The position numbers were made by a program, and so were the translations under genes. Below the pieces are notes generated by a model. It saw only the letters and a program-made list of their open reading frames with translations, was not told where the DNA came from and ran no database searches. From contig CAUYUJ010012614.1 of assembly GCA_963575745.1 (NCBI GenBank), positions 212,501-276,500 on the forward strand: a stretch of 64,000 nt of DNA, given 5' to 3'. Each line of letters opens with the position of its first letter. The first letter of the stretch is position 1. Shown here in pieces: positions 55,301 to 64,000 of this stretch. This stretch comes from Prorocentrum cordatum (lineage: Eukaryota; Sar; Dinophyceae; Prorocentrales; Prorocentraceae).

Positions 55301-55787
55301 TTCTGCTCCTGCTCCTGCTCCTGCTCCTCCTCCTCCTCCTCCTTCTCCTCCTTCTCCTCGGCCTCCTCACCCTCATCCCTCCTCCTCCTCCTCCTCCTCC
55401 TCCTCCTCCTCCTCCTGCTCCTCTTGCTCCTCCTGGGAGGGGGGAGGGCGTCGGGGGGGCGCGGGGGGGGACGTCTTCAGACAGTAGCTGGGTTTCTGTG
55501 GTTCCCTTCTCTGGGCCTTCCTGGGCTGGGGCCTTTTTCGGGCTCGCGCTTGGCCCCCTCCTGGGGTCGGGCTGTTTTCGGTGCCTTGCGCATCCCCGTT
55601 GTCTGGAGTCGACAACTCACCTGACAGCGCCGCGGCCGTCGCGCCGAGCGCGGGAGCACCCGCGAGGTATTCAGTCCCTCAGTCCCTCAGTCCCTCAGTC
55701 CCTCAGTCCCTCAGTCCCTCCTCCTCCTCCTCCTCCTCCTCCTCCTCCCTCCTCCTCCTCCTCCTCCTCCTCCTCCTCCTCCTCCTC

Positions 55788-55812
<25 letters not shown>
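55262..55812. repeat. TCC/CTG arrays and an 8-bp TCAGTCCC repeat
   Basis: CTCCTG (55262-55325), TCC (55326-55435) and again 55718-55812. Six tandem copies of CAGTCCCT lie at about 55671-55718. Confidence 0.93.
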
Positions 55813-55818
<6 letters not shown>

Positions 55819-56109
55819 GTCTCCCTCCCCCCCTCCCCTCGCCCCCCCCTCCCTGCTGGAGGGGCCGCTCGCGCGAGCGCCTCCTGCCCCACGGGCCGTC
55901 GACCGCCGACGCGTCTTCGCTGCCGGGCCGGCCGGCCTGGGGGGCGGGGGAAGGGCGGGTCCGTGGTCGTGTCCGTCCGGGGGGGGGGGGCGCTGCTGAG
56001 GGGGGGAAAGGGGAAAAGGGGGCGAGGACACGGTGGGCGGGGGCAGGGGTGGGGGGGAGGAGGGGGGAGGGAGGGCCCACATCCAACATGTTGTCCTCAT
56101 GTTCTCCTT

Positions 56110-56212
56110 CTCTCACTCTCTCTCACACTCTCTCTCTCTCTCTCTCTCCCTCTCTCTCTCTCTTCCCCCTGCTGTCTTTGTTTCATGTTATATTCCTCTC
56201 TCTCTCTCTTTT
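56110..56212. repeat. (TC)n tracts
   Basis: Two TC runs separated by about 35 bp. Confidence 0.93.
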
Positions 56213-56279
56213 TTTCTTTCGGACGCCCTCGGTCACCACGGTGACAGGCCTAGAAATAGGAAAGAGGGGTGGTGGACGG

Positions 56280-57262
56280 CTATACGCGCGCCCGCTTGGT
56301 ATGTGTCGATCTACAAATAAAGCGTGAAACGAAGGAGACAACGTCGTCTAAGGCGACGGTCTCGGCGGTGAAGGAAGAGACCAGAGATTCGAAATATATG
56401 CCGCTAAATTTCACAGGAAATGCGTGACAGCGGCCGTCTTGGAGGACAACGGCTTCTACAACCCAAGCGGCCGCTGAACAGCTCCCGCGGCGAATGCCGC
56501 CGTCGGAGTGGCAAATGAAATTGGCCACGGTAGGGCAGAAATCTGGCACTGGAGGCTCGACCTCCTTGGTCCACCTCCGACCGGTATCCATTGTAAAATT
56601 GGCTAAGAAATCTGCGATTTTGTTGTAACCGCGCTTTTGCCAATTAACAGAGTCCGCAGTGCGTGATGCCGGCGTCCAGCCCTCTGAAAACAAGCTGAAA
56701 GGGGTCGCCGTCATTCGTTCGAAAGCTGGGGACAGCGAAGCGTCCCGGAGCGGAGCGTGGCCACAAATGACATCCGCAAGTGGCTTACAATCTACGACAA
56801 GAGTCAGATAATTGCACTCACGCCAAAACTTTGTGGGAGGACAATTCAGACCATGTGAAGTTGGACAATTCTCCAGATTGTCGCTGCCGCTATTGGCCCG
56901 CTTGGCATCGCGAGGCCCGGCAACGGGATCTTCTTCGGCCCTTGTGCACGGGGGGCCCGGGAGGGTCCACAGCGTGCAGACTGTACGAACGAACTGCGGG
57001 CGTATTGCTCTCCAGGCCTGTACATCTGGGCATGCGTCACGCAAGGACCACCATGTAGGACCGAACGCCAAGCAGAAGACGTCTTCCCACTCAGTGCGAT
57101 AACCCATGCCATTGTGCACAATGCCAGCTGCTCGCCGCTGTTTTTCGAGATCTTTGCCTTTTCGAGATGCTTCGCTCTTTCTCTCTCCTTCTCTCTCCTT
57201 GTCTCTCTGTCTCTTTCTCTTACGTAGCGTTCTCTTTATGTACGTTGTTTGTTCTCTCTCTC

Positions 57263-57293
<31 letters not shown>

Positions 57294-57314
57294 CCCACTC
57301 CCTTGTTTTACCAA
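56280..57314 (-). CDS. RNase H-like protein with permuted motif order (retroelement-derived?)
   Basis: A 344-codon minus-strand ORF. The first 60 codons come from a GA tract and are probably not protein; the natural reading starts near GMGYRTEWEDVFCLAFGPTW (about 57110). RNase H-like motifs occur as LTLVVDCKPL (Asp175) and VNWQKRGYNKIADFLANFTM (Asp235), the pattern of the C-terminal half of RNase H. They are followed by FICHSDGGIRRGSCSAAAW (Asp271) and SFTAETVALDD (Glu318), the pattern of the N-terminal half. Spacing within each half (60 and 47 residues) is near the family norm (about 64 and 38 in E. coli RNase HI). The halves are therefore in reversed order. It ends at a stop at 56280. No RT was found upstream, where a tandem array begins. 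The frame has no stop, unlike other retroelement relics here. Confidence 0.55.
57180..57300. repeat. (TC)n tracts
   Basis: CTCTCTC runs at 57178-57212 and 57254-57296. Confidence 0.93.
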
Positions 57315-57414
57315 CTCTCCTGTCTTGAGTTCTCGTTTTCAGAATAACACTGCGGTCGCACATTTTCTCCTCCCCCCTTCCTCCCCCCTTGTCCTGCCTC
57401 CTCCTGCGGTGCTC

Positions 57415-58850
57415 CTTGGGTGGCTGCCCATTGCGCATCTCTCGCCACTTTCGTGGACTCCAGGGAGGCACGGCGGAATGTCAGAGTACGGGAGACCTCG
57501 CAGTTGCCTGGAAGGCTGCGAACTGCGCAGCTGCCGCCACTTTCGTAAGTTCCTGGAAGGCACGGCGAAGTGGGGCAATACCCGACACTTCGAAGCTCCT
57601 CCCTGGGAGGCTGCGAACTGCGCAATTGTCGAGAAGTTCGTTGGATCCGAGGATAGATACACGGCGGAGTAGGGGAGTGACCGAAACCTCGCAGCTCTCT
57701 GGGTGGCTGCGAACTGCGCCGCTGTTGCAAACTTTCGTGGGCTCCTGGGAAGCACGGCGGAATAGGGGTGTACCCGACACCTCGCACCTCCATGGGAGGC
57801 TGCGAACTGCGCAAATGTTACCACTTTCGTGGGTTCCCGGGAGGTCCAGCGGAGTAGGGGAGTACCCAAGACCTCACAGCTCCCTGGGGGGCTGCAAACT
57901 GCGCAAGTATCTCAACTTTGGAAGGTTCCTGGGAGGCACGGCGGAGTAGGGGAGTAGCCCGAAGCCTCGCAGCTCCCTGGGCGGCTGCGAACTGCGCAGC
58001 TGTCGGCATTTTCGTGGGAACCTGGTAGGCACGGCGGAGCAGGGGAGTACCCGAAGCTGCAAGCCGCGCAGCTGTCGCCACTTTCGTGGGCTCCTGGGAG
58101 ACACGGCGGAGTAGGGGAATACCCGAGACCTCGCAGCTCCATGGGAAGCTGTGAGTTGCGTAACTGTCGCCAAGTTCGTGGGAACCTGGTAGGCACGGCG
58201 GAGTAAGGGAGTAGCCGAGACCCCGTAGCTCGCTGTGAGGCTGCGGACTGCGCAAATGTCGCCACTTTCGTTGGCTGGGGGGCACGGCGGAGTAGGGGAA
58301 TACCCGACACCTCACAGGTCCCTGCGAGGTTGCGAACTGGGCAACTGTCGCCACTCTCGTGGGCTCCTGGGAGGCGCGGCGGAAAAAGGGGCGTACCCCA
58401 GGCTGCAAGCCGCGCAACTGTCGCAACTTTGGTGGACTTTAGGGAGGCACGGCGGAGTGGGGGAGTACCCGAAACCTCGCGTCTCCTTGGGGGGCTGCGA
58501 ACTGCGCCGCTGTCCAAATGTTCGCAGGCTCCCGGGAGGCACGGCGGAGTGAGGGAGCACCTGAAACTTCGCAGTTCCATGGATGGTTGCGAACTGCGCA
58601 ACTGTCGCCACTAGCGCTGGCTCCTGGGAGGCACGGCGAAGTAAAGGAGTAGCCAAGACCTCGCAGCTCGTTGGGAGGCTGCGAACTGCGCAACAGTCGC
58701 CACTTCCGTGGGCTCATGGAAGATCCAGCGGAGTCGGGGGCCACGCGGAACCAGCCGAGACCTCGCAGTACCCTCGCAGGCTACCAACTGCGCATATGTT
58801 GCAATTTGTTCGTGGGCTCCTGGGAGGCACGGCGGAGATGAGCGCAGTGC
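57415..58850. repeat. About 91-bp tandem array, roughly fifteen units
   Basis: Units of 80-95 bp contain GGCACGGCGGAGTAGGGGAG, ACCCGA(G/C)ACCTCGCAGCTCC and GAACTGCGCA(A/G)CTGTCGCCAC. Each unit has a near-palindrome, GCAGCTCCCTGGGAGGCTGC. On minus, 31-residue peptides repeat, but unit-length changes move the frame. The array directly abuts the upstream side of the RNase H-like ORF. Confidence 0.88.
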
Positions 58851-58949
58851 AGATCATGCATGTTCTTCTGCATGGGGCGTCCATGCAAATATTCGCTTCC
58901 CGTGGGGAAGGGTTTCGTAACTTTGGGGGCATGTGTTGAATTGTTTTGT

Positions 58950-59036
58950 TGTTTTCTCTCTCTCTCTCTCTTTCTCGCCCTCTCTGTCTCTCTCGCTCTC
59001 CTTCTCCCTCTCCCTCTCTCTCTCTCTCTGTCTCCA
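58950..59036. repeat. (TC)n tract
   Basis: TC/CCTC dinucleotide run. Confidence 0.93.
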
Positions 59037-59199
59037 GAGCGAACGCCGGCCCTGACAATCGCCAGGCAGCCAGCGCCCAGTGGCCGAAGCGTTCAACGGA
59101 GAGCCCGATGCACTACGTCGGCGGGTGAGCGGCGCATTGCCCAAAAACGCCCCATGGGCGCTCCCTTGGGAACCCGCTTTCACGCGGCGTTCATGGGCG

Positions 59200-59880
59200 C
59201 ACCCCCAAGGGAGGCCCTGGGAGCCCCCAGGCGCCAGGAGGCCCCAGGACACCCCGAAAAAACCCAAGAGGCTTCAGGGAGCACTGGGAGGCACCAGGAA
59301 ACCTAGGAGGCCCCAGGACGCAACAAGAGACCCCAGGAGGCCACAGAAAGCAACAGGAGGCTCCAAGAAAGCCCAAGAGGGCCCAAGAAATATCAGGAAA
59401 CCCCAAGAGGCCACAGAAGGCACCGGGGCGCCTCCAAGGATACCCCGGGGCGCCGCAGGAAGCCCGGACACACCAGGAAACACCAGGGGGCACCAGGGCG
59501 CGCCAGATGCCCCGGGAAGCCCCATGAAGCCTCAGGAGGCCTCAGAATCGATAGGAAGTCTCAGGAGCCCCCGGGAAGCATCGGGGCGCCCGGAGGTGCC
59601 AGAAAGCTCCGGGAGGCTCCAAAAGGCCTTAGGAAACCGTAGGAAGCCCCAAGGAGCTCCAGAAGGCCACAGGAGGCACCAGTAGGCGCCAGGAAGCAGC
59701 AGGAATCCGCCCCAGGAGGCACCCACAGGCGCCAGGAGGCCCCAGGAGGCACTAGGAAGTCCCAGGGGGCCCCAGAAGGCCCAAGGTAGCCATAGGAAAC
59801 GCCAGGAAGCTCCAGGAGGCAGCAGGAAGCCACAGGAGGCTCCAGGAAACCCCAGAAGCCGCAGGAGGCACGAGGATGCT
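59200..59880. repeat. Degenerate CCCCAGGAGGC array
   Basis: About sixty short words (CCCCAGGAGGC, CACCAGGAAGC, CCCCAAGAGGC) with irregular 10-13 bp spacing. Related in style to the CCCCAAGAGGCC family, but no conserved core was seen. Confidence 0.8.
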
Positions 59881-59904
59881 CGAGACAGCCCTAGGACCTT
59901 CTCC

Positions 59905-59985
59905 TCCCCCTCCTCCTCCTCCTCCTCCTCCTCCTCCTCCTCCTCCTCCTCCTCCACCTCCTCCTCATCCTCCTCGTCGCCGCCA
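59905..59985. repeat. (TCC)n microsatellite
   Basis: TCC run with CTCCACC and CTCATCC interruptions. Confidence 0.95.
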
Positions 59986-60380
59986 CAAGCGCGCACGCGC
60001 GTTCTCCCAACTCGCGCGCGCGCGCGGAGCGCGCCCCGCCGCGGGGGCGGGCCGCGCCCGGCGCCTAGAGCCGCCAGGGTACGTGGCAACGGCTCACGCA
60101 ATCATGTAGACCACGACCTCCGCCGCGCCCCCGCGGGTTTGGTGGGCCACCGGCGACGAGGGAGGGGGGGCGGGGGCCGCGCGTCGTCACAGCGTCGGAG
60201 GACGCCGAGAGGGGGAGAGCAGTGTCGCCGTGGCCTCGGAGGGGAGGAGCGCAGCCGTTGACGTCGTAGGTCGCTCCCCCCCCGTGGAAGGCATCCTCAG
60301 AGAACCTCGAGGTTCGCAGCGCCCATGATGCCAGCAACGCACACCTTGTAGACTCAGTTTCGTCGTCTTCATCTTTGTCA

Positions 60381-61043
60381 TGAGAAACCTCCAGGCCTGT
60401 CTTCATACAGCAAGTTGCGTTCGGATCTGGAAAGGCGCTGGAGCACGCGGAAGATGTCTTCGCACGCGCAGGTGTGCAACCCATAGGCATCTACGGCATG
60501 GCCTGCCCCGGCGCGCCTGTCTCCTTCCGCATCGATGGCCCGGAAAGATTTGAATCGCGTGCTTTCGGGCCCACGCCTCGCGCCCGCGTGGCCCTGCGAG
60601 TTCTAGCTGTCGGGCGCGCAGCTCGGCCCGTGCCTCCGGGCAGTTGGGGGTCGTTTGTGCGACCCCCCACCGCGCGAGCTCCCCCTGGTGGCCGTCGTAG
60701 CTCTGTTTGCAGCCGACATAGTCCTGCTGATGGCCGGAGCTGTTCTGCTTGTGGTCCGCGTCGGGCTGCTGGTGGCCGTCGCAGCTCTGCTCGTAGTCCG
60801 CGTTGCCCAGCTTCTGGTCTGCGTAGCTCTACTGGTAGCCTGCGTAGCTCTGCTTGTGACCGTCGTAGCTCTGCTTGTGGTCCGCGTTGCTCTGCTCGCG
60901 GTCCGCGTGGCTCTGCTGGTGGCCGTCGTAGCTCTGCCCGTGGCCCTCGTAGCTCTGCTGGTGGTCGTCGTGGCTCTGCTTGTGGCCGTGGCCCTCGTGG
61001 CTCTGGAGGTGGCCGTCGTGGCTCTGCTCGTGCTCCGCGTTGA
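60381..61043 (+). CDS. Weak candidate ORF entering the 21-bp array
   Basis: The plus frame opens after a TGA at about 60380. It reads PVFIQQVAFGSGKALEHAED, then VFARAGVQPIGIYGMACPGA and PVSFRIDGPERFESRAFGP, ordinary protein-like sequence without repeats. It then runs into the 21-bp array as GGRRSSA-type heptads. There is no good ATG: the first is inside the frame at about 60500 and a spliced start is possible. No domain was recognised. The minus strand is also open here (60491-61378), so the strand is not certain. Confidence 0.3.
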
Positions 61044-61857
61044 CCTCTTGGTCCGCGCAGCTCTGCTGGTGGCCGTCGTAGCTCTGCTTGTGGTCCGCGT
61101 GGCTTTGCTGTAGCCGTCGTAGCTCTGCTTGTGGCCGTCGTAGTCTGGCTTGTGGCCCCTGTCGGTCTGCTGGTGGCCGTCGTAGCCCTGCTGGAAGCAG
61201 TCGTAGCTTTGCTCGTGGTCAGCGCTGCTCTGCCTGAGGTCCGCGTAGTTCTGCTGGTCGCCGTCATAAGTCTGCTTGTGGCAGTCGTAGCTCGGCTTGT
61301 GGTCCGCGTTGCTCTGCTCGTGGTCCGAAGTAGCTCTGCTGGCGGCCGTCGCAGCTCTGCGCGTGGCCCTCGTGGCACTGCTGGTGGTCCGCGTAGCTCT
61401 GCTGGTGGCCGTCGTAGTCCGGCATGTGACCCTCGTAGGTTTGCTGGTGGCCGTCGTAGCTCTGCTTGTGCTCCGAGTCGCGCTGCTAGCGGTCTGCGTA
61501 GCTTTGCTGGTGGCCGTCGTAGCTCTGCTTCTGGTCAGCGTGGCTTTGCTGGTGGCCCTCGTAGCTCTGCTTGTGGCCGTCGCAGTCCGGTCTGTGGCCC
61601 TCGTAGCTCTGCTGGTGGCCGTCGTACTTCTTCTGGTGGCAGCAGTAGCTCTGCTGGCGGTCCGCGTAGCTCTGCTGGTGGCCGTCGCAGCTCTGCTCGT
61701 AGTCTGCGTCGCCCGGCCTGGGGTCCGCGTAGCTCTTCTGGTGGCCGGCGCAGCTCTGCTCGTGGCCGTCGTAGCTCTGCTTATGGTCCGCGTCGCTCTG
61801 CTCGTGGTCCGCGTAGCTCCGCCGGCGGCCGCCGCAGCGCTGCTGGTAGTCCGCGGC
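60684..61857. repeat. 21-bp minisatellite, over fifty units
   Basis: Units close to GTAGCTCTGCTGGTGGCCGTC run for about 1.17 kb. The period equals seven codons and most units keep exact length, so several frames are open for hundreds of codons. Examples are VALLVAV/VALLVVR on plus and ELRRPPA/ELRGPRA on minus. Confidence 0.93.
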
Positions 61858-61932
61858 GGGCAGTGCCAGGGGGAGCGCGAGGCTTGATTGCCCGAGGTCG
61901 CACTGAACGGCGCCGCAATCTTCGCTGTCGTC

Positions 61933-63126
61933 TTAACAACGAGCGCCGTGAAAACTGACTAGTACGAACTCGGCACAGTGCTTGTTGAGCTTGAAGTTGC
62001 CGCTGGCGGCCCCGCCACTCGCACTCCAACATTGTCGCGCGAGGATGGCCAGGCCCTCCGCTGTGGAGTTGCCCTTGCGGGGCGCGTGGGCCAGCCTACG
62101 GTGGACAGCTGCCTCAAGATTACGGTATCCATGGTCTCGAAGAGCGCGGGAAAATCTCAGATGGAACTGGTACTCCCGTAGGTGTTCCATCTTGGTGCCG
62201 CACCTGAATAGTAACAGGCCACCCCGGAGCCTGACCAAACCTTGAAGGTTCACCCGCGGTTGGTTAACGATATCCTGGGGGTTCTTGTAAAGCTCGGTAA
62301 AGATGATCAAGTACAAGGGGTACTTGATGATCAAAGTGCTGTAAATCAGGTACAGCGGGTTCGGAATGAAAAAAACAGGGGCCTGTGCCTCTTCATCGCG
62401 GGCGTATGGCGCCGCGCTGGGCGCTGCCCGGCCAGGCGGGGGTGGCGCGTCCCTCCCCGGTGCCTCGGCCAAGCGCCTCCTCCTCCTCCTCCTCCTCCCC
62501 CTCCCCCTCCTCCTCCTCCTCCTCCTCCTCCTCCTCCTCCTCCTCCTCCTCCTCTTTCTCCTCCTCTTTCTCCTCCTGCTCCTCCTCTTCCTCTTTTTCC
62601 TCCCCCTTCTCCTCCGCCTCCTCTTCCTCCTCTTCCTCCTCGGCTTCTCCTCTTGCCTCCTTTTCCTCCTCTTCCTCCTCTTCCTCCTCGGCTTCTCCTC
62701 TTCCTCCTCGGCTTCTCCTCCTCTTCCTCCTCTGCTGCGGCGGGCGCGGGCCGCGGCGACGGCCGCAGCGACGGCGGCGGCGACGGCGGCAGCGGGCGAC
62801 GGGGCCGATCGCGCCTGTTGCCCCGTGCCGCCAGCCTCCGTCGGAGGGTGCGGGTCGGGCGGGGGCAGCGGGCCTCCGGTGGGGATTGCTGGAGGCCGCC
62901 CGTGGGGGTGAGCCTTGTCTTCCTCGTGGAGGGGGAGGTTGCCAGCCTCGAACGTGATCCTATCCCTGAGTCTGACACGCCAAAAAAAGGCGATGACAAT
63001 CCTAGGGGTTCGCCCTCCAAAAATAAGGGAGTCCCTAAGATTGGCATCGTGGTGAGGAGGTGCCCAGCATAGGGATAGGGATATGTTCCAGGCTGGCAAG
63101 GAGGAGGCAGACCAGTGCAAACCCAA
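61933..63126 (-). CDS. Weak candidate ORF spanning a TCC array
   Basis: A 397-codon open frame on minus. The first part reads LRDSLIFGGRTPRIVIAFFW and RLRDRITFEAGNLPLHEED. A Lys/Arg/Glu block follows from the TCC array (about residues 128-215). The last part has GLVRLRGGLLLFRCGTKMEH, LREYQFHLRFSRALRDHGYR and NLEAAVHRRLAHAPRKG, ending at a stop at 61933. Both unique ends look protein-like in the same frame, unlike most repeat-derived ORFs here. The microsatellite may therefore lie inside a real coding or formerly coding sequence. No domain or homolog was recognised. Confidence 0.35.
   Translation of the reverse strand: MGLHWSASSLPAWNISLSLCWAPPHHDANLRDSLIFGGRTPRIVIAFFWRVRLRDRITFEAGNLPLHEEDKAHPHGRPPAIPTGGPLPPPDPHPPTEAGGTGQQARSAPSPAAAVAAAVAAAVAAARARRSRGGRGGEAEEEEEKPRRKRRKRRKRRQEEKPRRKRRKRRRRRRGRKKRKRRSRRRKRRRKRRRRRRRRRRRRRRRRGRGRRRRRRRRLAEAPGRDAPPPPGRAAPSAAPYARDEEAQAPVFFIPNPLYLIYSTLIIKYPLYLIIFTELYKNPQDIVNQPRVNLQGLVRLRGGLLLFRCGTKMEHLREYQFHLRFSRALRDHGYRNLEAAVHRRLAHAPRKGNSTAEGLAILARQCWSASGGAASGNFKLNKHCAEFVLVSFHGARC
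62306..62328. repeat. Short 9-bp inverted repeat
   Basis: ATCAAGTAC (62306-62314) pairs with GTACTTGAT (62320-62328) across 5 nt. Confidence 0.7.
62475..62745. repeat. (TCC)n / CTCTTCCTC tract
   Basis: TCC run followed by CCTCTT/CGGCTTCTC words. Confidence 0.95.
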
Positions 63127-63344
63127 GATGCATCAACGATGTTGCAGCGAACCACCCCTGCGAGCTCCCTGTTCATGCGTCCCTGCAGGAATCTCTTATC
63201 ATTGCGGGGAGCGCCCCGTTGAAAGACAGCCGTCCGAGGATCCTCCATCGCGCCAACGCAGAATTGCTGGGACCCTAACGCCGCCAATTAACGAGACACC
63301 GCGAATCAACGTGATTGTTGCGTTCTGCCGATCTTCAATGTAGT

Positions 63345-63545
63345 CCTTGAATAAATTGCAAATATTTGCGACGAATGCGCGCGACGCGAAGGCGAGAGCA
63401 ACATTTTGAAAACGGGCCGCCCTGCATCTTTGAAGCTGTTGCAAGCTGTTGAAACGAATATGCACGGCGCCGAGGCGACAACCATATTTTGAAAACGGGC
63501 GTCCCTCCACCCTTTGAACTTTTACAAATTTCAAGCTTCAGGATC
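63345..63545 (-). repeat. About 80-bp repeat family, reverse copy
   Basis: Reverse complement shows two to three units with CCCGTTTTCAAAATATGGTT and GCGCCG(T/C)GC(A/G)(T/C)ATTCG, matching 39340-39800. The neighbouring CGCAACAATCACGTTGATTC (reverse) also matches. Confidence 0.75.
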
Positions 63546-64000
63546 AAGAGCGGTGAGTACGTCTCAGGCAAAACGCCTGGCCCGCAGGAGGGAGAGGGTG
63601 AGGGGGATGTGGGAGGGGGAGGGGGAGGGGGGGAGGAGAAAACTGAATGGGGATGAGCAGCACCTTCCGCAGTAGCTGGAAGAGGATGGGGGGATGTGAA
63701 AGCGAAAGGACGAAGAAATCAGACTGCCCCCAGACGAAGAGGAACGAGGGAAAACGGAAAACGACGATCAGATCGACGTCCACCTCCACCTCTCCCCTCC
63801 CCCAGCCCCCTCTTCCCCATCGCTCCCATCCTTCAATGTCCCCTCCTACTTGCTCAGTGTCCTCTGCCTTTCCCCCGAAAGCCTTTCGGGGAGGTTGCGC
63901 GTGATGGGAGCCACCGACTCGCCTGCAACAATGGAGCACTGCGCCTTGCATGTGGTAGTGGTCAGCAACTTCATCACAGCCACGAGCTGCGTGGCAATAA
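63546..64000. other. No gene seen
   Basis: GGGAGG-rich then unique sequence up to the window edge. ORFs at 63544-63951 (minus) and 63647-63904 (plus) are unsupported. Confidence 0.4.

Noticed and set aside
55099-56327. Leu-rich and Ser-rich transmembrane-like ORFs
   Set aside because: Poly-Leu and poly-Ser come from (TCC)n and (CTG)n tracts.

Overview
The window looks like nuclear DNA of a dinoflagellate. The most diagnostic evidence is a degenerate tandem pair of dinoflagellate spliced-leader (DinoSL) relics at 10089-10125: one full-length leader followed by one truncated at the leader's internal AG. Other supporting traits are GC-rich sequence filled with micro- and minisatellites, T/G-rich introns around short exons, and a 9.6-kb Ty1/copia element with a very long gag-pol. 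Genus cannot be fixed from the sequence; a Prorocentrum- or Symbiodiniaceae-like genome would fit.

Layout. 1-5.2 kb: 18-bp, CAN and GGA arrays and unassigned GC-rich DNA. 5.6-9.5 kb (minus): a decayed non-LTR retrotransposon (ORF1-like region, AP-type endonuclease, reverse transcriptase) with a (GA)n tract inside the endonuclease. 10.1-10.9 kb: spliced-leader relics upstream of an intact 196-codon ORF. 11.5-18.6 kb: inverted repeats and tandem arrays. 18.9-27.0 kb (plus): several short exon-like segments, probably one or two real host genes of unknown function. 27-31 kb: CAT arrays, a degenerate CCCAAGAGGCC array and an ATGT array. 31.0-32.2 kb: a frameshifted RNase H fragment. 32-42.3 kb: foldback elements and repeat arrays.

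42349-51958 is a complete Ty1/copia-type LTR retrotransposon inserted in a (GGA)n tract. It has 143-bp LTRs, a candidate primer-binding site, and gag-protease-integrase-RT in one 2706-codon frame. The RNase H end is broken by three frame changes. Both LTRs contain a 22-nt block that matches the dinoflagellate spliced leader at 17 of 22 positions, the most interesting observation here.

52-64 kb is mostly low-complexity DNA: GGA/TCC tracts, a ~91-bp tandem array, a CCAGGAGGC array and a 21-bp array. It holds a minus-strand ORF (56280-57314) carrying RNase H motifs in permuted order, and two weak candidate ORFs. No tRNA, rRNA, CRISPR, operon or prokaryotic feature was found. Apart from the retroelements, no gene product could be named.
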